Position numbers and translations under genes: made by a program. Positions 57,350 to 64,000 of a stretch of DNA of 64,000 bases are shown here, in pieces (the first letter of the stretch is position 1; each line of letters opens with the position of its first letter). Below the pieces are notes generated by a model, which was not told the DNA's origin, did not search any database, and was given only the letters and a program-made list of their open reading frames with translations. The DNA comes from Tianweitania sediminis (GTDB lineage: Bacteria; Pseudomonadota; Alphaproteobacteria; Rhizobiales; Rhizobiaceae), in contig NZ_JAGIYY010000002.1 of NCBI RefSeq assembly GCF_017813335.1, positions 310,001 to 374,000 of the forward strand, read 5' to 3'.

Positions 57350-58321
57350 TCAACCGCCAGCGCCTTTACCGGCGCCGGTCAGCGCTTCCAGTTCGCTGTA
57401 GGACACGCAACGCGTATCTAGGCGTCCGCACACCTCACGAGCGAACCGCTCCAGGGCGTCCCAATAAGCGCCGCCATTCATCAGCACGAAATGGAAGCCA
57501 AGTTGCAGCGGCCGCCGCCTGCCGCCACGCTCGGCTTCATATGCGGTCTTGAAGGCCTGATATGCCCGTTCCGAAAAGAGCGCCGCATCGCTGCGCCTTT
57601 CGATGCCGCCGGAATGGCGAACGAACAGGTTGTAGTCCATGGCGATGATGCGCCGGGCCTTTGGGCCTTCCGGCACGGTGGGTAGAGCATAGCTGACCAC
57701 GGTGCCGCTGCGATCGGCAGTCTCCGGACCATTGGATACCGCACTTGCATTATAGTGGAAGCCGCTTTGCCCCAGTGCCTTCAACAGGGATGAGCTTGCC
57801 GAAAGATAAGGCGCACGAAAGCCGCTGATCTCGGTTTCCACAAAGTGCTTCCAGTCCTCGGGCTCGTCGGGAATCCCATTGATGGCATAAGCATCGCGCA
57901 CGATCCGCATGAAACTCGCGAACTCCCCGAGCCAATCCGCCTTTCGCCAGTCCTTGCCATCATAATGCCCGCAGCCGTGGCTTGCGATCTCGTGCCCTTC
58001 GCTTCGCGCCGTCCAGATCTGCGTCAGCCGCTCGGCCACGTCCTGCTTGGTTTCTCCGAACCCCACATTGGAGCGCCCGGCTGACCGGTTCGGCGCCTGA
58101 TATTCGTGCCGTGTCTCAGGCGACAAGAGATAAACGCAGGACAGGAAGTAGGTGAAATGCGCGCCGGTCTCTTCGCCAAGGGCGCGGCTGCGCTGCCACA
58201 ACGCATTGTCGTGCGCGCCGTCAAACGAAATCACCACATATTGCGGCGCGGTTTCTTCGGCTTGGAGACCGCCGGTAAGGCTGGCAAACAGCACGCCGGC
58301 AGCAAGGAAAGATCGAAGCAA
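57350..58321 (-). CDS. Polysaccharide deacetylase-family protein, secreted
   Basis: This 323-residue protein has an N-terminal signal peptide (LRSFLAAGVLFASLTGGLQA) and the NodB-homology-type motifs YVVISFDGAHDN (Asp pair) and HEIASHGCGHYDG (H-x3-H-like metal site), followed by ISGFRAPYLSA and LGFHFVLMNGG. It likely removes acyl groups from an extracellular or periplasmic polysaccharide. The start is a TTG at 58321; no clear ribosome binding site is seen, and no ATG is available before the signal. Confidence 0.82.
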   Translation of the reverse strand: MLRSFLAAGVLFASLTGGLQAEETAPQYVVISFDGAHDNALWQRSRALGEETGAHFTYFLSCVYLLSPETRHEYQAPNRSAGRSNVGFGETKQDVAERLTQIWTARSEGHEIASHGCGHYDGKDWRKADWLGEFASFMRIVRDAYAINGIPDEPEDWKHFVETEISGFRAPYLSASSSLLKALGQSGFHYNASAVSNGPETADRSGTVVSYALPTVPEGPKARRIIAMDYNLFVRHSGGIERRSDAALFSERAYQAFKTAYEAERGGRRRPLQLGFHFVLMNGGAYWDALERFAREVCGRLDTRCVSYSELEALTGAGKGAGG

Positions 58322-58454
58322 TGCAAGAATCCCGAAAAAAGGCGTTCGCTAGCGGTGGAATATGGCCGTGGTGGGGACGTGCTGCGTGGGTTTGTCATTG
58401 ATCCAGTGCTATGAAAGGCCACGCAAGCCACAAGCCAGCCACGAACAGGCATCC

Positions 58455-59036
58455 ATGACGGTCCTCATCCTCGGCATCATCCTTTTCCTCGGCATCCACT
58501 CCACGCGCATTGCCGCGCCCGCCTGGCGCGATCGCCAGGTGCAGCGCATGGGCGATGGCGGCTGGAAGGGTGTTTACTCGCTGGTGTCCTTCGTTGGCCT
58601 GATGCTGATGATCTGGGGCTATGGCCTCGCCCGAAACGAAGGGGTGGTGTTGTACGAGCCGCCAAGCGGTCTGAAGCACGCTTCGCTGCTGCTCATGCTG
58701 CTGGCGTTCGTTGCCTTCGCCGCCTACCTGTTTCCAGCCGGTCACCTGAAAGCGCGGCTGAAGCACCCAATGCTGGTTGCGGTGAAGCTTTGGGCTGTTG
58801 CCCACCTTCTGGCAAATGGTGACCTGGCGTCCTTGCTGCTGTTCGGCTCGTTCCTCGTTTGGGCCGTGCTCGATCGTATCTCGGTGAAGCGTCGCGCGGT
58901 GCCGACACCGCTGCCGGGACCGGTGAAATGGGACTTGATCGCGGTAGGCTTCGCCGTGGTCGTTTACCTGCTTTTCCTGTGGCGCCTGCATGTGTGGCTG
59001 GTCGGCGTGTACCCGCTGCCGCAACTTGCCGGTTGA
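58455..59036 (+). CDS. NnrU-family membrane protein
   Basis: This 193-residue protein has five or six hydrophobic segments and the NnrU pattern FLGIHSTRIAAPAWRDRQVQRMG and HPMLVAVKLWAVAHLLANGD. NnrU proteins were first linked to nitrite/nitric-oxide reduction in Rhodobacter, but most copies lie outside denitrification loci, as here, and their role is unsettled. The ATG at 58455 was chosen over an upstream frame extension. Confidence 0.87.
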   Translation: MTVLILGIILFLGIHSTRIAAPAWRDRQVQRMGDGGWKGVYSLVSFVGLMLMIWGYGLARNEGVVLYEPPSGLKHASLLLMLLAFVAFAAYLFPAGHLKARLKHPMLVAVKLWAVAHLLANGDLASLLLFGSFLVWAVLDRISVKRRAVPTPLPGPVKWDLIAVGFAVVVYLLFLWRLHVWLVGVYPLPQLAG

Positions 59037-59175
59037 CGCGGACGTGAGCGACGGGGCCGAGCTTTTTCGCCAGCCCCCTTCCATGACGGTCAAAACTCGC
59101 TAAAACGCGGGCTCATTTGGTGAGCCGGCGCGATGTTGGCCGCGGACCCTGCTGCAGATCGAGCGAAGCGAACGG

Positions 59176-59835
59176 ATGTCGGATACCTTCTTCCGCGAAG
59201 TCAATGAAGAGATGCGCCAGGCGAAAGCGCGCGCCATATGGCAGCGCTTCGGACCGATCGCGATCATTCTGGCGGTCCTGATCGTGCTCGGGACGGGCGG
59301 CTGGGTGCTTTATAACTGGTGGGCGGAAAGCCGCGCCAATGCGTCCGGAGATCAGTTTTCGCAGGCCTTGCAGCTTGCCAGCGAAGGCAAGTCCGATGAA
59401 GCGCTCGCTGCGCTCCAGGCGTTGGAAAGCGATGGGGTCGGCGCTTACCCTCTGCTGGCGCGCATGCGCATGGCAACGGTGATCGCACAGCAGGGTGACT
59501 TCACAGGCGCGGTTGCGCAGTTCGACCAGGTTTCGAATGACGGGTCCATTCCGCAGTCGATTCGCGACCTTGCGAAGCTGCGCGCCGGCCTTATTCTGGT
59601 GGATCATGGCAGCTACGGCGATGTGGAAGCCCGCGTTGGCGCGCTGAATGCCGACACGAACCCGCTCCGTCATTCCGCACGCGAAGCTTTGGCGCTGTCC
59701 GCCTGGAAGGAAGGCCGTTTGGCCGACGCTATGCCGCTGTTTGAAACGCTGCAGGATGATACCGCCGCGCCTGCCAACATCCGCCAGCGCGCAGGCATGA
59801 TGGTGGAACTGATCCGCGGCTCCGGCGCGGGCTGA
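59176..59835 (+). CDS. YfgM-like tetratricopeptide protein anchored in the inner membrane
   Basis: This 219-residue protein has a short cytoplasmic N-terminus ([14 protein letters not shown]), one membrane helix (about residues 28-50, [22 protein letters not shown]) and a periplasmic helical-repeat domain ([21 protein letters not shown]). This matches the YfgM/DUF2133 group, which in E. coli associates with SecYEG and PpiD and lies near der. It is eight bases from der and probably co-transcribed. Confidence 0.88.
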   Translation: MSDTFFREVNEEMRQAKARAIWQRFGPIAIILAVLIVLGTGGWVLYNWWAESRANASGDQFSQALQLASEGKSDEALAALQALESDGVGAYPLLARMRMATVIAQQGDFTGAVAQFDQVSNDGSIPQSIRDLAKLRAGLILVDHGSYGDVEARVGALNADTNPLRHSAREALALSAWKEGRLADAMPLFETLQDDTAAPANIRQRAGMMVELIRGSGAG

Positions 59836-59843
59836 AGGCAACC

Positions 59844-61271
59844 ATGGCGTTCACGCTCGCGATCATCGGTCGTCCCAACGTCGGGAAATCCACCCTCTTC
59901 AACCGGCTGGTGGGGCGCAAGATCGCGCTGGTGGACGACACGCCCGGCGTAACGCGGGATCGTCGCGTGCATGCGGCGAAGCTTTATGATCTGCGGTTTG
60001 ATGTCGTGGACACCGCCGGCCTTGAGATCGCGCCCAACGAGTCGCTCGCTGGCCGCATGCGCCAGCAGACTGACATCGCGATCGAGGAAGCGGACGTCAT
60101 CCTGTTTGTGATCGATGCGCGGACCGGCCTGACACCGGATGATCGCACTTTTGCGGATCTGGTCCGCAAGGCCGGCAAGCCACTGGTTCTGGTTGCAAAC
60201 AAGTCAGAAGGCCGTGCGGCGGAAGCCGGTGCGCTCGAAGCCTGGGAGCTTGGGCTCGGGGAGCCGGTCGGCATCTCGGCTGAGCATGGGCTTGGAATGG
60301 CTGACCTGCGTGACGCGGTGGTCGAAGCCATTGGTAAGGACCGCGCCTTTGCAGAAGACGAGGCGGATGCGCTGGTGGCGGAAGCCGCAGCCGAAGCGCT
60401 TGTCGGCGAAGATATCGCCGATCCGGATGCCGAAGCCCCCGCCTATGACGACACCAAGCCGATGCGCATCGCAATCGTGGGGCGTCCGAATGCCGGCAAG
60501 TCCACGCTGATCAACCAGTTGATCGGCGAAGAACGCCTCCTTACGGGTCCCGAAGCCGGCATCACCCGTGACTCCATTTCGGTCGAGTGGACCTGGCGGG
60601 ATCGCGAAATCAAGCTCTTCGACACGGCCGGAATGCGCCGCAAGGCGCGTGTGCAGGAAAAGCTGGAAAAGCTTTCCGTGGCGGATGGCCTGCGCGCCAT
60701 TCGTTTTGCCGAGGTGGTGGTGGTGGTGTTCGACGCCACGATCCCCTTCGAAAAGCAGGACCTTCAGCTTGCCGACCTGATCATCCGGGAGGGCAGGGCT
60801 CTGGTGCTTGCCTTCAACAAATGGGATCTGATCGAGAACAAGCAGGCTGTTTTGGCAGAGCTGCACGAGAAGACCGCCCGTCTGCTGCCTCAGGTCCGCG
60901 GCCTGTTGGCCATACCGGTTTCCGCCGAAACGGGCCGGGGCACGGACAAGCTGATGGATGCGGTGGTGAAGACGCATGAAGTCTGGAACCGTCGCATCTC
61001 CACGGGCCGGCTGAACCGCTGGCTGGAAGGCGTGCTCGGCCATCATCCGCCACCCGCTGTTGCGGGCCGTCGCTTGAAGATCAAGTACATGACGCAGGTG
61101 AAGGCGCGGCCGCCCGGCTTTGTGCTGTCGTGCACGCGACCCGACGCCATGCCGCAGTCCTATATCCGCTATCTCGTGAACGGATTGCGCGAAGCCTTCG
61201 ACATGCCCGGCGTGCCCATCCGCATGAACCTGCGCGCGTCTGAAAACCCGTTTGCGCCCAAGGACCGCTGA
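59844..61271 (+). CDS. der: Ribosome biogenesis GTPase Der (EngA)
   Basis: Der has two tandem GTPase domains and a KH-like domain and acts in 50S ribosome assembly. The 475-residue protein has [14 protein letters not shown] and DTAGL in the first domain, [31 protein letters not shown] and NKWDLI in the second, and the C-terminal [17 protein letters not shown] segment typical of the KH domain. An acidic linker of about 30 residues joins the two GTPase domains. Confidence 0.97.
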   Translation: MAFTLAIIGRPNVGKSTLFNRLVGRKIALVDDTPGVTRDRRVHAAKLYDLRFDVVDTAGLEIAPNESLAGRMRQQTDIAIEEADVILFVIDARTGLTPDDRTFADLVRKAGKPLVLVANKSEGRAAEAGALEAWELGLGEPVGISAEHGLGMADLRDAVVEAIGKDRAFAEDEADALVAEAAAEALVGEDIADPDAEAPAYDDTKPMRIAIVGRPNAGKSTLINQLIGEERLLTGPEAGITRDSISVEWTWRDREIKLFDTAGMRRKARVQEKLEKLSVADGLRAIRFAEVVVVVFDATIPFEKQDLQLADLIIREGRALVLAFNKWDLIENKQAVLAELHEKTARLLPQVRGLLAIPVSAETGRGTDKLMDAVVKTHEVWNRRISTGRLNRWLEGVLGHHPPPAVAGRRLKIKYMTQVKARPPGFVLSCTRPDAMPQSYIRYLVNGLREAFDMPGVPIRMNLRASENPFAPKDR

Positions 61272-61433
61272 CGCGGTCGAGGCGCAGCAACCCCTTTCCT
61301 GATCACGATCAGTTTTGCTCGGCCGGACGGGCCGCCCCATTGCCGCCCCACGAGTCGCGGTTAACCCCTCATCAAGGTTAATCGATCATTGTTTTTCCAG
61401 AAGCGGGTCGGTTGCGTTCTGGAGAGTGGGTCG

Positions 61434-62618
61434 GTGTTGAATCGAGTTTTGCCGCGGCGTGTTGCTGCGTCGGACCGCCTGCGGTCCCTTGTGTCGCCCC
61501 TGGTGCTCGGCCTTGGGATCTGGATGAGCTTCCCGACGGTGGTGGCGATGCAGGACACAACCAGTCTCGTTTCCGGGGTGGAAGCGGTCAGCACCCGCTG
61601 GAACGCCTATTTGGAAAAGGCTGCCGCCGGATCCGTACACCAGGCAGAACTGAAATTCCATGATGCCTCCACCAGTGTATCGACGGCGAGTCTTGGAGGA
61701 GCAGGGCTGAAAGCGGCTGGTCTCGGAACGGTGACCTTGCAGGGCAAGGCCGCCAAATCTGACCAGCCCGATGAAGAGCGGGTCACCCGGTCGGAGAAAA
61801 AGGGCCGCATCGTTCGCATTGCGCCCGTGGCACCACCAAAGGCCTTTACCGCTGGCTCCGTATTTGAGCGGACCAGCATGATCTTGCGGCAAACGCTGGG
61901 CGACGGGCAGGAGATGGCGTTCGCCAAGCCGAAGCTCGGCGGTAAGGAAATCGAGATTGCCGCTGCGTTTCATTCCACCCCCAAGAAGCAGGACCTGAAG
62001 CTGCCGACCGCCATCGCCGCCCTGGTGACCAACGAGAAGGCGGACATTCTTGCGAATGCCTATGCGCCGGTGGAAGACGATTACGCGAAAACGTCGCCCT
62101 TTGCGGTCCTTCTGCGGGGATCAGATCCCGACAACGGGCGCTTCATCCCGCCGGTTGCAGAAGGCGATCATGGATGGATGAGCCAGCCACTGCCAGCAAC
62201 AGTGTTCACGGCGGCCGAACAAAAGTGCCTTGCTTACGGCATCTATTTCGAAGCGCGGGGTGAAAAGGAAAAAGGTCAGGCTGCCGTTGCGCAGGTGATC
62301 TTGAACCGTGTGCGCAACCCGACTTACCCGAACACCATCTGTGGCGTGGTCTATCAGAACGACCATTGGCGCAACCGCTGCCAGTTTTCCTTCGCTTGTG
62401 ACGGGATCCCGGATGTCATCCGCAGCCCTGCTCACTACCGGATCGCCCAGGAAATCGGGCGTGCTGTCACCGCCGGTCAGATCTTCATTCCAGAGGTGGG
62501 CTCTTCCACCCACTACCATGCGACTTACGTGAATCCCCGTTGGTCGCACACGATGGAAAAGATGAAGAAGATCGGGTTGCACATCTTCTACCGCACGCAT
62601 GGCGGTGGCTGGAGCTGA
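61434..62618 (+). CDS. SleB-type cell wall hydrolase with N-terminal membrane anchor
   Basis: This roughly 394-residue protein has one hydrophobic segment near the N-terminus (LVLGLGIWMSFPTVVAM), a long polar linker and a C-terminal Hydrolase_2 (SleB) domain from about residue 265 (KCLAYGIYFEARGEKEKGQAAVAQVILNRV, CQFSFACDG, THYHATYVNP). It probably cleaves peptidoglycan. The start is uncertain: a GTG at 61434 with GGAGAG upstream was chosen, but a TTG at 61389 is possible. Two GGTTAA hexamers lie just upstream. Confidence 0.83.
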   Translation: MLNRVLPRRVAASDRLRSLVSPLVLGLGIWMSFPTVVAMQDTTSLVSGVEAVSTRWNAYLEKAAAGSVHQAELKFHDASTSVSTASLGGAGLKAAGLGTVTLQGKAAKSDQPDEERVTRSEKKGRIVRIAPVAPPKAFTAGSVFERTSMILRQTLGDGQEMAFAKPKLGGKEIEIAAAFHSTPKKQDLKLPTAIAALVTNEKADILANAYAPVEDDYAKTSPFAVLLRGSDPDNGRFIPPVAEGDHGWMSQPLPATVFTAAEQKCLAYGIYFEARGEKEKGQAAVAQVILNRVRNPTYPNTICGVVYQNDHWRNRCQFSFACDGIPDVIRSPAHYRIAQEIGRAVTAGQIFIPEVGSSTHYHATYVNPRWSHTMEKMKKIGLHIFYRTHGGGWS

Positions 62619-62739
62619 GTGGTGCATCGGCGGGATTCGCGCCTGGCGGCGCGCCGCTGACGCAGCGCGCATTGTCGCAGCGATCTAAGCGCCTGTTTTT
62701 CCGAGATGATTTACCCAGTGAAAGGGTGCCGATCGCGGG

Positions 62740-62768
62740 TTGACGCCCGATTGTGACCTGAATATGTT
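62740..62768 (+). promoter_or_regulatory. Sigma-70-like promoter of the atpIB operon
   Basis: A TTGACG element (62740-62745) and TATGTT (62763-62768) are 17 bases apart, an ideal spacing for a housekeeping sigma factor. The site is 57 bases before atpI. Confidence 0.6.
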
Positions 62769-62825
62769 GCGCCCAACTTTGAAGCGAAAGCTCCACCCGG
62801 GAGCCGGGCTCAGCGGGAGGGTGCG

Positions 62826-63236
62826 ATGGCCAAGACAAACGGGCCGGACAACGCTTCCCAGAGCCGGGACAATCGGGCTGGCGCTGATGCAGCACGCGAC
62901 GACAGTCTCGATGGACGCCGACGCGACCTGGGCGCCAGATTGGCGCAAAGGCGCGCCGAAGCGGGGATCGGGGGTGGCGACGCCAGATCGCGCGAAGCGA
63001 CCGGGTATGGTCAGGCCATGCGACTTTCCAGCGAGTTCATCGCGGGGATCGTCGTGGGAACCGGGCTGGGCTGGATTATCGATCGCGTGGCTGGAACGTC
63101 GCCATGGGGCTTGATCATCTTCTTGCTCCTGGGATTTGGCGCGGGTGTTCTGAACGTTCTGCGATCTGCAGGCATGATCGCCGATGCGGGGCTTCGCGCC
63201 TCCAGGGACGAGCAGGGCAAGCAAGATCGCGACTGA
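62826..63236 (+). CDS. atpI: ATP synthase protein I
   Basis: AtpI helps assemble the c-ring of F1F0 ATP synthase. This 136-residue protein has a polar, charged N-terminal 65 residues and two helices (about 70-90 and 93-115, FIAGIVVGTGLGWIID and WGLIIFLLLGFGAGVLNVL), with the glycine-rich loop common to the family. It precedes atpB, as in alphaproteobacterial F0 operons that are separate from the F1 operon. Confidence 0.9.
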   Translation: MAKTNGPDNASQSRDNRAGADAARDDSLDGRRRDLGARLAQRRAEAGIGGGDARSREATGYGQAMRLSSEFIAGIVVGTGLGWIIDRVAGTSPWGLIIFLLLGFGAGVLNVLRSAGMIADAGLRASRDEQGKQDRD

Positions 63237-63324
63237 GTGCGACAATCGTCGCGAGCAACGAATTGGCCTTCGAGCCGCAACTGTTTTGGGCTTTGATAGC
63301 CCGAGGAAGAGCAAGGGGTAGCCG

Positions 63325-64000
63325 GTGGCAAACGATCCGATCCACCAGTTTCAGATCTCCCGCCTGGTGCCGATTGAAATCGGCGGCATGGACTTTTCGT
63401 TCACCAATTCGTCCCTGTTCATGGTGCTGACGGTCGCCACCGCCGGCGCGTTTCTTTTCCTGACGACCTCAAGCCGTGGCCTGATTCCCGGCCGCATGCA
63501 GTCCATCTCGGAAATGTCCTACGAGTTTATCGCAGGCATGCTGCGAGACTCCGCCGGCACAGGCGGCATGAAGTTCTTCCCGATGGTGTTTTCGCTGTTC
63601 ATGTTCGTGTTGACCGCGAACCTGCTCGGCATGTTCCCTTACTTCTTCACCGTCACCAGCCACATCATCGTCACCTTCATGCTGGCGCTGTTCGTGATCC
63701 TGACCGTGGTGATCTACGGTCTGGTCAAGCACGGCACGGGTTTCTTCAAGATCTTCGTGCCGAGCGGTGTGCCCGCAGCCATCGTTCCTATCGTCGCGCT
63801 GATCGAGATCATCTCGTTCCTGTCGCGCCCGATCAGCCTGTCCGTCCGCTTGTTTGCCAACATGCTGGCCGGCCACATCACGCTGAAGGTTTTCGCCGGC
63901 TTCGTGACGTCGCTTGGCGCGCTGGGTGCGGTCGGCATCGGCGGCGCGATCCTGCCGCTCCTGATGACGGTGGCGCTGACGGCCCTCGAGTTCCTCGTCG
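63325..64000 (+). CDS. atpB: ATP synthase F0 subunit a (3' end outside window)
   Basis: The reading frame starts with GTG at 63325, 15 bases after an AAGGGG ribosome-binding-like stretch, and runs off the right edge. The visible 225 residues include the helices of subunit a and [24 protein letters not shown], where the conserved arginine essential for proton transfer is located (LSVRLFANM). It follows atpI by 88 bases. Confidence 0.95.
   Translation, partial: MANDPIHQFQISRLVPIEIGGMDFSFTNSSLFMVLTVATAGAFLFLTTSSRGLIPGRMQSISEMSYEFIAGMLRDSAGTGGMKFFPMVFSLFMFVLTANLLGMFPYFFTVTSHIIVTFMLALFVILTVVIYGLVKHGTGFFKIFVPSGVPAAIVPIVALIEIISFLSRPISLSVRLFANMLAGHITLKVFAGFVTSLGALGAVGIGGAILPLLMTVALTALEFLV

Noticed and set aside
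62650-62690. GC-rich repeats downstream of the SleB gene as a terminator
   Set aside because: Only a five-base stem can be drawn and there is no adjacent T-run.

Overview
The window is a GC-rich, gene-dense chromosomal segment. Gene families and order point to an alphaproteobacterium of the order Hyphomicrobiales (Rhizobiales), perhaps near Mesorhizobium, Chelativorans or Nitratireductor. The hints are the pca/pob island, a BacA-like remnant, the ppx-rlmE pair, an OxyR/KatG pair and a separate atpI-atpB (F0) operon start. The placement is inferred from family knowledge, not from a search. No rRNA, tRNA, insertion sequence or CRISPR array was seen.

Layout. 1-2399: end of a ferric-siderophore ABC transporter operon (permease fragment, ATPase, siderophore-interacting reductase). 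2416-16055: one long minus-strand operon encoding a LivK/HMGF-type ABC transporter, an amidohydrolase, 4-hydroxybenzoate hydroxylase (PobA) and the complete protocatechuate branch of the beta-ketoadipate pathway (PcaL/PcaDC fusion, PcaHG, PcaIJ, PcaF, PcaB). 16202-16963: an IclR-type regulator. 17216-24168: the most unusual region, with a glutamine-synthetase-like ligase, an arylamine N-acetyltransferase, a CHMI-type tautomerase, an unknown protein, a Rieske oxygenase split into a Rieske-only protein and a catalytic protein lacking the Rieske cluster, a FprA-like reductase and a flavodoxin. 24272-28196: chromate transporter, SulP sulfate permease with a long, possibly structured leader, and a tandem universal stress protein. 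28240-32479: three genes that fit the pipecolate/2-oxoadipate/D-2-hydroxyglutarate part of D-lysine catabolism. 32581-44003: Crp/Fnr regulator with a small DUF6894 protein, HtpG, Ppx/GppA, RlmE, a DHA2-type MFS pump, Ddl, a Tat-exported metallo-hydrolase, GuaB and a membrane protein. 44044-47280: divergent oxyR-katG. 47393-54214: RsmB-like methyltransferase, TspO, thioesterase, cupin, GuaA, an MFS transporter and Ada. 54361-55610: a membrane-protein locus with two 24-residue paralogous microproteins. 55740-64000: YbfB-like MFS transporter, a broken BacA/SbmA remnant, polysaccharide deacetylase, NnrU, YfgM-like protein, Der, SleB-type hydrolase, AtpI and the start of AtpB.

How the parts fit. 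The 17-24 kb module looks like an upper pathway for an aromatic amine: gamma-glutamylation by the ligase, oxidation by the split Rieske oxygenase driven by NADPH, reductase and flavodoxin, and delivery of a catechol. Because it adjoins the pob/pca operon, 4-aminobenzoate or a similar amine leading to protocatechuate is the simplest substrate guess. That is an inference. The IclR gene lies between the two units, next to a good inverted repeat, and may control both.
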